The notes: generated by a model not told the origin, from the sequence alone. Shown: positions 27,873 to 36,489, numbered from the stretch's first letter. The stretch: 64,000 bases of DNA from Burkholderia sp. BCC1644 (GCF_902833225.1 NZ_CADFEI010000003.1:456750-520749), one strand, 5' to 3'. A program made the numbers and translations.

Positions 27873-28853
27873 GTGAAAAAATCCTGGCTCTCGGCAGGAC
27901 AAATCCTGCTCACCCTGATCGTCGTCGTCGTGGCCGGCCTCGTGCTGTGGCGGATCATCAACTACTACATGTTCTCGCCGTGGACGCGCGACGGGCACGT
28001 GCGCGCCGACGTGATCCAGGTCGCGCCGGACGTATCGGGCCTCATCACGTCGGTACAGGTCGCCGACAACCAGGAGGTCAAGCGCGGCCAGGTGCTGTTC
28101 GTGATCGACCAGGCGCGCTACACGCTTGCGGAACGGCTCGCCGAAGCGACGCTCGCGCAGCGCCGCGCGACACTGGCCCAGGCGAAGCGCGAATACGCGC
28201 GCAACCTGCAGCTCGGCAACCTGGTCGCGAGCGAGCAGGTCGAGGAAAGCCGCACGCGCGTCGAGCAAGGCGAAGCCAGCGTCGCCGACGCGCAGGTGTC
28301 GCTCGACACCGCGAAGCTGAACCTGCAGCGCACGACGATCGTGAGTCCCGTAGACGGCTACCTGAACGACCGCGCGCCGCGCGTCGGCGAATACGTGCCG
28401 GCCGGCCGCGCGGTACTGTCGGTCGTCGACCGCAATTCGTTCCGCGTCGACGGCTACTTCGAGGAAACCAAGTTGCGCGGCATCCACATCGGCCAGCCGG
28501 TCGACATCATCGTGATGGGCGAGCCGCATGCGCTGCGCGGCCACGTGCAAAGCATCGTCGCCGCGATCGAGGATCGCGACCGCACGCAGGGCGCGAACCT
28601 GCTGCCGAACGTGAACCCGGCGTTCAGCTGGGTGCGGCTCGCGCAGCGCGTGCCGGTGCGCGTCGTGCTCGACGAAGTGCCCGACGATTTCCGGATGATC
28701 GCCGGCCGCACCGCGACCGTCTCGATGCGCGACGCCGACACGCGCCGCAACGGCAACGCGAAGCCGGCAGCCGGTGCCAGCGCGGCCTCGGCCGCGGCGC
28801 CGCTCTCCGCGGCATCCGGGGCAGCCGCCAGCGCGGCGGGAGCATCGCAATGA
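27873..28853 (+). CDS. HlyD/AaeA-type periplasmic adaptor of the FUSC pump
   Basis: Membrane fusion protein of 326 residues: a single N-terminal helix (GQILLTLIVVVVAGLVLW), a split lipoyl domain (VAPDVSGLITSVQVADNQEVKRGQVLF and TTIVSPVDGYLNDRAPRVGEYV) flanking an alpha-helical hairpin, and a beta domain. The C-terminal 35 residues are Ala/Ser-rich and low-complexity. The start is a GTG at 27873, one base after the DUF1656 stop; an upstream start at 27828 would overlap DUF1656 and break the signal-anchor layout. It links the FUSC permease to the outer-membrane channel. Confidence 0.92.
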   Translation: MKKSWLSAGQILLTLIVVVVAGLVLWRIINYYMFSPWTRDGHVRADVIQVAPDVSGLITSVQVADNQEVKRGQVLFVIDQARYTLAERLAEATLAQRRATLAQAKREYARNLQLGNLVASEQVEESRTRVEQGEASVADAQVSLDTAKLNLQRTTIVSPVDGYLNDRAPRVGEYVPAGRAVLSVVDRNSFRVDGYFEETKLRGIHIGQPVDIIVMGEPHALRGHVQSIVAAIEDRDRTQGANLLPNVNPAFSWVRLAQRVPVRVVLDEVPDDFRMIAGRTATVSMRDADTRRNGNAKPAAGASAASAAAPLSAASGAAASAAGASQ

Positions 28854-30349
28854 ACCGGCACCGTCTGCGCCTCGCGGCTGCATTCGCGCCGCTTGCGCTC
28901 GCACTCGGCGCGTGCAAGTCCGTCGGCCCCGACTACACGCTGCCGCAGCAGGCGTACGTGAATGCGCCGCTCGCGAACCATGCGCTCAACGACGCGAACG
29001 GCACGCTCGTGTCGCGCGACGCGGTGCCCGGCAACTGGTGGCAGCTGTACGACGATCCCGTGCTCGACGCGCTCGTGCGTGACGCGCTGAAATCGAACAC
29101 CGACCTGCGCGTCGCCGCGGCCAACCTCGCGCGTTCGCGCGCGGCGCTGGAAGTCGCGAGCCAGCAGGGCGGGTTCTCTGGCGGCGCCGAAGCCGCCGTG
29201 CAGCGCGCGCAGGAATCCGCCGAGCAATACCTGCTCGAGAACAAGCTGCCGGTCGTCAACGAAGGCGCGGTCGGCATCAACGTGTCGTACGAGATCGACC
29301 TGTTCGGCAAGCTGCGGCGCGGTGTCGAGGCCGCGCGCGCGGACAGCGACGCCGTCAAGGCGGCCGGCGACCTGGCGCGCATCACCGTCGTCGCCGACGT
29401 CGTTCGCGCGTACGTCGAATCGTGCTCGGCCGGTGACGAACTCGCGATCGCGAAGCAGTCGCTCGCGCTGCAGAAGCAGCGCGTCGCGCTGTCGCAGCGG
29501 CTGCGCGATGCCGGGCGCGGCAACCAGACCGACGTGACGCGCGGCGTGACGCAGGTGCGCACGCTTGCCGCCGACATCCCGCGCTTCGAAGGCCGCCGCA
29601 AGGTCGCGCAGTACCAGCTTGCCGCGCTGCTCGCGCGCTCGCCAGCCGACCTGCCGAAAGCCGTTGCCGAATGCGAACGGCTGCCGAAGCTGCGACAGCC
29701 GATCCCGATCGGCGACGGCGCCGCGCTGCTGCGCCGCCGACCCGACGTACGCGAAGCCGAGCGGCAACTCGCCGCCTCGACCGCGCGGATCGGCGTGGCG
29801 ACCGCTGCGCTGTATCCGTCGATCAGCATCGGTGCGTCGGCCGGCTCGGTCGGTGTCGCCGCCGACCTGTTCTCGTCCAACACGAATCGCTGGTCGTTCG
29901 GCCCGCTGATCAGCTGGTCGTTCCCCGTCAACGGCCAGCGCGCACGCGTGCGCGAAGCCGAGGCTGCGACGGGCGGCGCGCTCGCACATTTCGACGGCGT
30001 CGTGCTGAACGCGCTGCGCGAAACGCAGTCGAGCCTCGCGACCTATGCGGCCGACGTGCAGCGCACCGATGCGCTGCGCACGGCGTACGAATCGGCGCGC
30101 AATTCCGCCGACGAAACGCATCGTCTCTATGCGGCCGGCCGCGAGTCGTTCCTCTCCGATCTCGATGCGACGCGCACGCTGACGAGCGTGCAGGCGCAGG
30201 TTGCGGCGGCCGAAGGCCAGGTCGCGGCCGATCAGGTCCGGCTCTTCCTCGCGCTGGGTGGCGGGTGGGACAGTGACAACACGGCGAGCGCGCAGGGCGC
30301 CCGGCCCGACACCGCGCACGCCGCTTCGGCATCCGCGACGAACGAGTAA
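28850..30349 (+). CDS. Outer-membrane factor lipoprotein (NodT/OprM family)
   Basis: TolC-like outer-membrane channel of 499 residues. The N-terminus is a lipoprotein signal with lipobox LALGAC, and SVGPDYTLPQ follows directly, as in NodT-type channels. Two structural repeats are seen (WWQLYDDPVLDALVRDALKSNTDLRVAAANL and RRRPDVREAERQLAASTARIGVATAALYPSISI). The C-terminal tail after GGGW is low-complexity. Its ATG overlaps the HlyD stop (ATGA). It closes the tripartite pump. Confidence 0.93.
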   Translation: MNRHRLRLAAAFAPLALALGACKSVGPDYTLPQQAYVNAPLANHALNDANGTLVSRDAVPGNWWQLYDDPVLDALVRDALKSNTDLRVAAANLARSRAALEVASQQGGFSGGAEAAVQRAQESAEQYLLENKLPVVNEGAVGINVSYEIDLFGKLRRGVEAARADSDAVKAAGDLARITVVADVVRAYVESCSAGDELAIAKQSLALQKQRVALSQRLRDAGRGNQTDVTRGVTQVRTLAADIPRFEGRRKVAQYQLAALLARSPADLPKAVAECERLPKLRQPIPIGDGAALLRRRPDVREAERQLAASTARIGVATAALYPSISIGASAGSVGVAADLFSSNTNRWSFGPLISWSFPVNGQRARVREAEAATGGALAHFDGVVLNALRETQSSLATYAADVQRTDALRTAYESARNSADETHRLYAAGRESFLSDLDATRTLTSVQAQVAAAEGQVAADQVRLFLALGGGWDSDNTASAQGARPDTAHAASASATNE

Positions 30350-30538
30350 TACCCCGAGCGTCATAGACTTCGGTATATAGCGCCAGCATCGCAAAACGCC
30401 GTGTACAAAGGGGTTTTCGTGATTCGCACCATAGCATCCGGAGGGCGACGGACGCCCGCATTGGCGGTAAACTCGCCGATGCATTCCGCTCATCTTTCGC
30501 TGCCGGTCCGGCAGCGACATCCACTCCGGAGATCCATC

Positions 30539-30964
30539 ATGCAAACCAGCGCTCGCAACCATTTCGCCGGCCAGGTCAGCGCCGTCAAGCCCGGTGCCGT
30601 CAACGACGAAATCACGCTCCGCACGCAGGACGGTCTCGACATCGTCGCCGTGATCACCCACGGCAGCGCGGCGTCGCTGGGCCTCGCGGCCGGCACGAAG
30701 GCGTTCGCACTCGTCAAGGCCTCGTCGGTGATCGTGATGGTCGACGTCGACAGCAGCAAGGTATCGGCGCGCAACTGCGTCGCAGGGACCGTCGCGACGG
30801 TCACGAAGGGCGCGGTCAATTCGGAAGTCGTGATCAAGGCCACGGGTGGCGCCGAGATCGTCGCGATCGTCACCAACGACAGCGTCGATCGTCTCGGCCT
30901 CGCGAGCGGCTCGGCCGCGTCCGCGATCTTCAAGGCATCGAGCGTGATCGTCGGCGTCGAGTGA
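30539..30964 (+). CDS. Double-TOBE molybdenum-pterin-binding protein (Mop)
   Basis: A 141-residue protein made of two TOBE (Mop) domains: residues about 3-70 (ARNHFAGQVSAVKPGAVNDEIT) and 74-141 (ARNCVAGTVATVTKGAVNSEVV), each ending in KASSVIV. Such di-Mop proteins bind molybdate or tungstate as oligomers and act as intracellular molybdenum stores. The ATG at 30539 has GGAG seven bases upstream. It lies 75 bp before a NifQ-like gene, which supports a role in molybdenum handling. Confidence 0.9.
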   Translation: MQTSARNHFAGQVSAVKPGAVNDEITLRTQDGLDIVAVITHGSAASLGLAAGTKAFALVKASSVIVMVDVDSSKVSARNCVAGTVATVTKGAVNSEVVIKATGGAEIVAIVTNDSVDRLGLASGSAASAIFKASSVIVGVE

Positions 30965-31039
30965 TCGCGTGACGGTCGCGATGGCGAACCGTCCTGCGCC
31001 GCGCATCCGCGCGGCCCGGCTGTCATCCGGAGACATCCG

Positions 31040-31630
31040 ATGACAGCCGCTTTCGATCGCGTGCGGGACCAGGCGTTGCAAACGCTGCAATCAGCAGCGG
31101 CCCGCGCCGATGCACCTGACGCACCGCTGTTCGGCGCACTCATCGCCGCACGTGCGTGTCGCAACGAGCATGCGCTGCTGGGTCTCTCTCCAGCACAATT
31201 CGCCGGCTTGCTTGCCCGGCAGTTTTCGCACCTGACTCCCGCCGAGACCACCGCACTCACGCCGACGGTCGCGTTGGCACTATTGCCCGCGGCCCACGCC
31301 GAGTTCGTCGCGACGCTGCACACGCGACTGATGGACGACGCGAATCCCGCCGTCGCCCGCGACGATGCCGACTGCCTCGCATCGATCATCGCGCATGCGT
31401 GCCTGCGCCCCGACCATCTGTGGCGCGATCTCGGGCTCGACGGGCGCGACGCGGTATCCGCGATGCTCGATCGCTATTTCCCCGCGCTTGCCGCGCGCAA
31501 CGTCACCCACCTGCGCTGGAAGAAATTCCTCGCACTGGAAGTGGCCGCCTCACTCGGCGTACCGCCAGGCCCGGCACCCGGATGCCCGGGCTGCGAGGAT
31601 TTCGGTTTCTGCTTTCCTCACGCGCGATAA
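31040..31630 (+). CDS. nifQ: NifQ-like molybdenum-handling protein
   Basis: A 196-residue NifQ-family protein. In diazotrophs NifQ donates molybdenum to FeMo-cofactor assembly through a cluster bound by a C-terminal Cx4Cx2Cx5C motif. Here the HLRWKKFLALEVAASLGVPP region and the end CPGCEDFGFC are present. The last three cysteines fit x2 and x5 spacing, but the first cysteine of the motif is replaced (the position five residues earlier is not Cys). No nitrogenase gene is nearby. It follows the Mop gene, so a general molybdenum role is more likely than nitrogen fixation. Confidence 0.82.
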   Translation: MTAAFDRVRDQALQTLQSAAARADAPDAPLFGALIAARACRNEHALLGLSPAQFAGLLARQFSHLTPAETTALTPTVALALLPAAHAEFVATLHTRLMDDANPAVARDDADCLASIIAHACLRPDHLWRDLGLDGRDAVSAMLDRYFPALAARNVTHLRWKKFLALEVAASLGVPPGPAPGCPGCEDFGFCFPHAR

Positions 31631-31664
31631 CCATCACGGCGACCTGAGCGCTTGCGTCATCGCC

Positions 31665-31736
31665 GTCATGGACGGGTACGCGACGCATATCCCATAAATG
31701 GTCACCTTGAAGCGCGCGTCGCCTGCCGTCCATGAC
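31665..31736. repeat. Long-loop inverted repeat between convergent nifQ and DMT genes
   Basis: An 11-bp perfect inverted repeat (GTCATGGACGG at 31665-31675, CCGTCCATGAC at 31726-31736) flanks a 50-base interval. Inside lies CCCATAAATGGTCACC (31691-31706), 14 of 16 bases like the origin iteron at 44596. It may simply be a terminator for both genes. Confidence 0.4.
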
Positions 31737-31741
31737 TGCGG

Positions 31742-32803
31742 TCAATGCCGATGCCGGTGATGAATGTCCGGAAAGTGCGCGTGACTGTGCGTGATCGGCA
31801 GATGCACGTGCGGATGCGAGTGCGGTTCGTTGCCGTCGTACTCAAAATCATGCGTGTGCTGGTGATGTTCGTCGTGCCGATGCCGGTGCGTGTGCTCGAG
31901 CCGCTCGTGCTCATGCGTGTGCTCATGCCGTTCGCGCACGTGCAGCCAGATACCGAGCGCCATCAACACGGCGGCGACCCAGAAAGTTGCCGGCGGCAGC
32001 GCGGGCCAGATCAGCAGCGACAGCACGACGCCGAACAGCGGAGCGATCGAGAAATACGCACCGGTGCGCGCGCTGCCGAGATGGCGTAGCGCAACGACGA
32101 ACAGCACCAGGCTGATCCCGTAGCCGCCGAGCCCCGTCAACATTGCAGCAGCCGTGACCGGTGCGGCGGGCAACGTCGCGCCGGTCGCCAGCGCAATACC
32201 GATGTTCACCGGCCCGGCGATCAGCCCTTTCACGCACGCGATGACCATCGCGTCGTTCGCGGCGACCTTGCGGGTCAGGTTGTTGTCGATCGCCCAGCAC
32301 AGACATGCACCGACGATCAGCAGCGCGCCCACCGGCACGCCGGCCCGACCCGGCACCCACGACAGCAGCGTGCCGCCCACGACGATCGCGACCATGCCGA
32401 GAAACACCTGTGTATCCACGTTCTCGCGAAACACGACCCATGCGATGACGGCCGTCAGCACGCCCTCGAGATTGAGCAGCAGCGCGCTGGTCGCCGCTGG
32501 TGTGCTCGACAGCCCGAGCATCAGCAACGCTGGGCCGGCCACACCGCCCGCCACGATCGCGCCAGCCAGCCACGGCAGGTCGGCGCGCTGCAGCGGCGCG
32601 GCATCCGTCACCGGTGCGCGACGGTTGTGCAGCCTGCGCAGCAGGATCCCGATGCCGAGCCCGACGCCGCTGCCAAGATAGAACAGTCCGGCGACCATGA
32701 ACGGCGACATCGCGCCGACCAGCGCCTTGGCAAGCGGTGTCGCGGCGCCGAACAGCGCGGCGGCGGTGAGTGCGACAAGAATCGCGGAATGTCTCGGGTT
32801 CAT
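31742..32803 (-). CDS. EamA/DMT transporter with histidine-rich tail
   Basis: A 353-residue drug/metabolite-transporter protein with ten hydrophobic segments in two EamA halves (ALTAAALFGAATPLAKALVG and VGALLIVGACLCWAIDNNLTRK). The last 66 residues are soluble and hold 24 histidines in HxH runs, a likely transition-metal-binding tail. EamA carriers with such tails are expected to move or sense a metal or a metal-linked solute, but the substrate is unknown. The ATG at 32803 is used; an upstream start at 32935 would add 44 non-hydrophobic residues. It is convergent with the NifQ-like gene. Confidence 0.87.
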   Translation of the reverse strand: MNPRHSAILVALTAAALFGAATPLAKALVGAMSPFMVAGLFYLGSGVGLGIGILLRRLHNRRAPVTDAAPLQRADLPWLAGAIVAGGVAGPALLMLGLSSTPAATSALLLNLEGVLTAVIAWVVFRENVDTQVFLGMVAIVVGGTLLSWVPGRAGVPVGALLIVGACLCWAIDNNLTRKVAANDAMVIACVKGLIAGPVNIGIALATGATLPAAPVTAAAMLTGLGGYGISLVLFVVALRHLGSARTGAYFSIAPLFGVVLSLLIWPALPPATFWVAAVLMALGIWLHVRERHEHTHEHERLEHTHRHRHDEHHQHTHDFEYDGNEPHSHPHVHLPITHSHAHFPDIHHRHRH

Positions 32804-33261
32804 GATCCGGCTTGAATTGACGTTGAAAGTCGATGGACGTGACTTCGGATCAAGTCGGCACGGGCCTTTCGCACCTTTCGAAATGCAAGCTGCAGCGTGC
32901 AGCACGACGATCCAGTCGGGATTATCGCGCGTCATCGTGTCGCGACGCCCCCGACCGGATCGTTCGCATCCTGGCCGGCGGTTCCGCCGAACCTGTTTTA
33001 GGAAACCGAATTATTACGTGACGACACCGTAACATTCAGGTATGCAAATCGTTAACCTGAAGATAGCGAGCGCCCGCAGTGCCGATTGACGAGTGTTCTT
33101 CGTCCGGTTGCGTTGCCTGTCTTGCTCGGGATAAGTGGGTGCTGGCCGGCAAGCGCCGGGGAGGCAGTCCTGACCTGCCTCTATCGAGGCAGGTCAGTCC
33201 ATCGTGTCATGCGCCGCATACGACGTTCATGCGGGTACGCGCCGTGCAGTAAGCGGCGGTA
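32804..33261. other. Intergenic region upstream of the DMT gene
   Basis: About 460 bp between the start of the DMT gene and the end of the ProQ-domain gene. The middle, 32990-33070, is A+T-rich and may hold promoters. The strong hairpin at 33170-33197 is listed separately. No gene was recognised. Confidence 0.5.
33170..33197 (-). terminator. Strong hairpin downstream of the ProQ-domain gene
   Basis: CTGACCTGCCT pairs perfectly with AGGCAGGTCAG around a 6-base loop (CTATCG), about 65 bp after the ProQ-domain stop codon. No T-run follows on either strand. Position suggests a terminator or a 3' stability element for that mRNA. Confidence 0.55.
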
Positions 33262-33942
33262 TTACTCGTTGCCGGCCACTTGCTGCTCGACCTGTGGTGC
33301 GGTATCGGTCTGCGCTTCTGCTGCGTCCACCGCTTGCGGTGCGGCAACGGCCTCGGCCTGCTGCTCGGCCTTCGGCGGCTGCTGTGCGCCCTTGGCCGCT
33401 TGCGCGGCGCCCTTGCCGGGACGGCGTGCCTTCAACCGGCGTGCCCGTGCTGCGTCGTCATGCGTGACGCGCCCTGCTTCGTTGCCCTGCAGGTCGACGC
33501 GCACCGCGTCTTCGACGAGGCACGACCAGTAGCGGTTGCCGCGGCACCACGTCGACATGGCTTCGCGCAGTTCGGCTTCGGTAAGGCCGACGGCCTGTGC
33601 TTCGCGCGCCAGGTCGTCCCAGATGCCGACCTTGAGCGGCACTTTGGGGGCCGGATTCTTCGGGAACGCGCTCGGAAACTTCCGCTGCAGTTTGCCGATC
33701 GCGACGATGACCGGATCGACCGGCGCCGACGGCTTGGCCGAAGCGGGCTTCGCGCGATGCGGTGCCTTCGCACCGGCACCCGCCTTGGCGCCAGCACCCC
33801 GCTTGGCACCGCGGGACGGCTGATCGCCGGACTTCGGCTTCGCACCGGTGTCCGCCGGCGCTGCCGGCCGCTTCGCGTTGCGCTCCTGCTTGGCCTTCGC
33901 TGCGAGCTGCGCCCGCAATTCGGCAAGTTGTTCAAAACCCAT
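33262..33942 (-). CDS. ProQ/FinO-domain RNA-binding protein
   Basis: A 226-residue protein with a ProQ/FinO domain at about residues 75-165 (VIVAIGKLQRKFPSAFPKNPAPKVPLKVGI, then WCRGNRYWSCLVEDAVRVDLQG). The first part is lysine/alanine-rich and disordered-looking, with GAK and PAK repeats, and the C-terminal 50 residues are Ala/Gln-rich. FinO-domain proteins bind structured RNAs and act as sRNA chaperones or control plasmid transfer. The ATG at 33942 (MGFEQLAELRAQLAAK) matches the usual short-form N-terminus. Its presence on a secondary replicon suggests an accessory paralogue. Confidence 0.87.
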   Translation of the reverse strand: MGFEQLAELRAQLAAKAKQERNAKRPAAPADTGAKPKSGDQPSRGAKRGAGAKAGAGAKAPHRAKPASAKPSAPVDPVIVAIGKLQRKFPSAFPKNPAPKVPLKVGIWDDLAREAQAVGLTEAELREAMSTWCRGNRYWSCLVEDAVRVDLQGNEAGRVTHDDAARARRLKARRPGKGAAQAAKGAQQPPKAEQQAEAVAAPQAVDAAEAQTDTAPQVEQQVAGNE

Positions 33943-34560
33943 AAATTCAATCCACCAGGAATATAAGGTGTGGTTCGTGCGGCCATGCCGTGCGGCTCGA
34001 AAGCTTCGCCGCCGTGCGGGCGGCCCGTCTGCCGCCGATGCGGACCACGACGGGGCCGCATCGCGCACGCCACTCTGTTTTCAGGCACCCGGCCACGATG
34101 CCGGACAAGGCAGGAGTGGAAGTATACCGGTACGCGCGGTGGCCGGTTGACTCGCCGGTCTGCATTTGCCCGACCCCGGAGGCCGAAAAGGCGTCCGCGC
34201 GGTCATGTTGCGCATTATATGGATACGTTTCCGGATGTCACGCCATTCGAGGCCGTCGCGGAAATCGGGCCAGGCCCGGCTTCGGCACCGGCCCGCATCC
34301 GGCGTGCTGCAATCCGCGTGGCGGACGCCGAACGCCGTCGCGCGACACGTCACCTGCCCTCCCGGTTGTACCGGGCACGCCGTCGACTCGTTGCGTCCGC
34401 ATCGATCGTGCCGCGTACGAGAATGCCGGAAAATGCGTAGTATGGCCGCATCGACGTCGTCGGCAGCGCACCTCGGCCAGTTTCGCTGCACGCCCGGTCA
34501 GCCGGCGATGCTCGCCCTTTGCCTGCGAAAAGAACCGGTTGTACGAAACGGAGCGGATAC
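33943..34560. other. Intergenic region between ProQ-domain and DUF2889 genes
   Basis: A 618-bp divergent gap. Overlapping frames are open on both strands but none shows a recognisable protein. It should hold the two divergent promoters; I could not fix their positions. Confidence 0.5.
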
Positions 34561-35145
34561 ATGGTTCCCCGACACGACATCGCGCACGACGACATCACGC
34601 GCGAGGAAATTCACCATCGACACATCGACATGCGCGGCTATCGGCGCAGCGACGGCCTGTTCGAAGTGACAGCCTGCCTCGCCGACCGCAAGACCAGCGA
34701 TTTCACGCCGCCGGGCGGCACGCGGACGGTCGCGGCGCTGTCGCCGATCCACGACCTCGGCGTGACGCTGGTCTTCGACGCCGACATGGTCGTTCGCGCG
34801 GTTTCGACGTTCATTCGCGCGCATCCGTATGCGCAGTGTCCGGGCGGCGGCGATTCGCTGCAGGCACTCGTCGGACTGAACATCGGCGCCGGCTGGAACA
34901 GCGAGGTCCGCAAACGCCTGCCGTCCTGCGATACGTGCACGCACCTGAAGGAATTGCTCGGCCCGATCGCCACCACGGCCTATCAGACAATGGTCGGCGT
35001 GCGGCAGTCGTCGCTGGACTACCGCGACAGCGAAGGAAGGCCGCTCAAGATCGACAGTTGCCACGCGTACGGCGCATCGCGCGATCTCGTGAAACGTCTT
35101 TGGCCCGAATACCACCGGCCTTCGTCAGCGGCAAAAAGCAGCTAG
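34561..35145 (+). CDS. DUF2889-domain protein
   Basis: A 194-residue DUF2889 protein of unknown function. The features are REEIHHRHIDMRGYRRSDGLFEVTACLADRK at the start, a central histidine/aspartate region, a cysteine pair in PSCDTCTHLKELLGPIATTAYQ (about residues 121-142) and DSCHAYG near the end. It has no signal peptide or membrane segment. DUF2889 genes often occur near feruloyl- or aromatic-catabolism loci, but nothing here confirms that. The ATG at 34561 begins the conserved part. Confidence 0.82.
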   Translation: MVPRHDIAHDDITREEIHHRHIDMRGYRRSDGLFEVTACLADRKTSDFTPPGGTRTVAALSPIHDLGVTLVFDADMVVRAVSTFIRAHPYAQCPGGGDSLQALVGLNIGAGWNSEVRKRLPSCDTCTHLKELLGPIATTAYQTMVGVRQSSLDYRDSEGRPLKIDSCHAYGASRDLVKRLWPEYHRPSSAAKSS

Positions 35146-35235
35146 GTTTTGGGGATTCGGCCGGTTGCTTGTCTTCACGACCGCGTGAGCTGTCCGCCGA
35201 ACCGCGCCGGCAAGTCGTCGCAGCCACAACCTGCA

Positions 35236-35727
35236 TCAGAAGACGCCCAGCGCGAGTCCCGCGGCAAGACCTGCACCGAGCTCCGCGCAGCGCACGAGAT
35301 CATCGCCGTCGATCGTCTTCGCCGCGAGAATACGCTCCGGCGTCTGCGCGTGCGTACAGACGATCAGGCCCGGCGCCACGTTCTTCAGCCGCCATCCGGT
35401 CGCGATCCGGTCGATCTGGCGCAACGCGTTCTGTCCGTCGCTGCCCGCGCAAATCATTGCCGCATACGGGCGACCGTTCACGCGATCGAGCGCCGCGTAG
35501 TAGCAGCGATCGAAAAAGTCCTTCATCAGCCCGGACATCGCCGCGAGATTCTCCGGCGTCGCAAACAGGTATGCGTCGGCGGCCAGCACGTCGTCTGCGC
35601 TCGTCGCGTCCGCACGCTGCAGCCTGACGTCGATGCCGGCCTGCTCGCGCGCCGCGCCGGCAGCCGCTTCGGCCATCTGTTGCGTGCCCCCGGTCATCGT
35701 GTGATAGACAATCAACAGCGTCTTCAT
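35236..35727 (-). CDS. Flavodoxin-like / NAD(P)H oxidoreductase protein
   Basis: A 163-residue flavodoxin-fold protein: beta strand TLLIVYHTMTGGTQQMAEAAA with the FMN phosphate loop HTMTGGT (about residues 8-14), then LFATPENLAAMSGLMKDFFDRCYY (about residues 54-77) and AMICAGSDG. Short proteins of this type are flavin reductases or WrbA-like quinone reductases. The ATG at 35727 is chosen; the upstream extension is arginine-rich and overlaps the TetR gene's tail region. It is 108 bp downstream of the TetR gene in the same direction. Confidence 0.82.
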   Translation of the reverse strand: MKTLLIVYHTMTGGTQQMAEAAAGAAREQAGIDVRLQRADATSADDVLAADAYLFATPENLAAMSGLMKDFFDRCYYAALDRVNGRPYAAMICAGSDGQNALRQIDRIATGWRLKNVAPGLIVCTHAQTPERILAAKTIDGDDLVRCAELGAGLAAGLALGVF

Positions 35728-35835
35728 GCGTAATCGCTCGCGTTCGGCTTCAGGTGCGACGGCGCATCGATGCTGCGCGCACCGCTCGCGCGCATCGCGC
35801 CGGCTCCGCTTCGCGCAGGGCATCCCGATGCATGG

Positions 35836-36489
35836 TCAATCCTGCGTGGCGCGCATTGCATCGCCGTCGTCCGGCCGCGCGTAGTACGCGAGAAACATGT
35901 CGGCCGCGGATTCCGCGACTTTCCGTTGCTCCTGCGCCGTGAGCGGCGGCTGGCCCATCGTGATCTGCGGCCAGAACGCAAATGCCTTCACGACGCCATG
36001 CAATTGATGCGCGGCGAACAACGGATCGGTGACCGACAGGCGGCCGGCCGCCGCGGCCGCCCGCACCCAGACCGTCATGTCTTCCTCGCGCTCGCCGAGA
36101 CGCTCGACCATGTCGCGCGCGCGCTCCGGCGAATGGATCGCCGCGCCGATCGCCACGCGCGCAAGTGCGAGAAATGCCTCGTCGTTCAGCAAGCGCAATT
36201 TGCGGTCCAGCAACGCGAGCAGTTGCTCGCGCAGCGGCACGTCGGCGCGATAGGTCGGCGAACCGCCGGTCTGCGTCGCCTCCCACAACTTGTGCAGGAT
36301 CGCTGCAAACAGCGTTTCCTTACCGGGAAAGTGGTTATAGACCGTGCGCTTCGACACGTCCGCGCGCGCAGCGATACGATCCATGCTGGTCGCATCGTAG
36401 CCCGCCGCGAGAAATTCCTCGATCGCCGCATCGACGATGGCCGCGCGCTTTCGATCAGTCAGGCGCAGGTGGGGAGTGCTGGTATCCAT
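35836..36489 (-). CDS. TetR-family transcriptional regulator
   Basis: A 217-residue TetR/AcrR regulator with the helix-turn-helix at about residues 12-60 (RAAIVDAAIEEFLAAGYDATSMDRIAARADVSKRTVYNHFPGKETLFAAIL), followed by a C-terminal ligand domain of the TetR_C type (FWPQITMGQPPL). It is divergent from an MBL-fold hydrolase gene across an A+T-rich 83-bp gap holding a perfect palindrome. It is the likely repressor of both. Confidence 0.9.
   Translation of the reverse strand: MDTSTPHLRLTDRKRAAIVDAAIEEFLAAGYDATSMDRIAARADVSKRTVYNHFPGKETLFAAILHKLWEATQTGGSPTYRADVPLREQLLALLDRKLRLLNDEAFLALARVAIGAAIHSPERARDMVERLGEREEDMTVWVRAAAAAGRLSVTDPLFAAHQLHGVVKAFAFWPQITMGQPPLTAQEQRKVAESAADMFLAYYARPDDGDAMRATQD

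Noticed and set aside
28454..31090. An 878-codon minus-strand frame opposite HlyD, outer-membrane factor and Mop genes
   Set aside because: It crosses three convincing plus-strand genes and has no family feature.
31040..31630. Nitrogen-fixation cluster suggested by nifQ
   Set aside because: No other nif gene in the window and one motif cysteine is missing; general molybdenum handling is more likely.
33932..33950. CCCATAAATTCAATCC as an iteron at the ProQ-domain gene start
   Set aside because: Only the first eight bases match; the TACC end is absent and the match includes the start codon.
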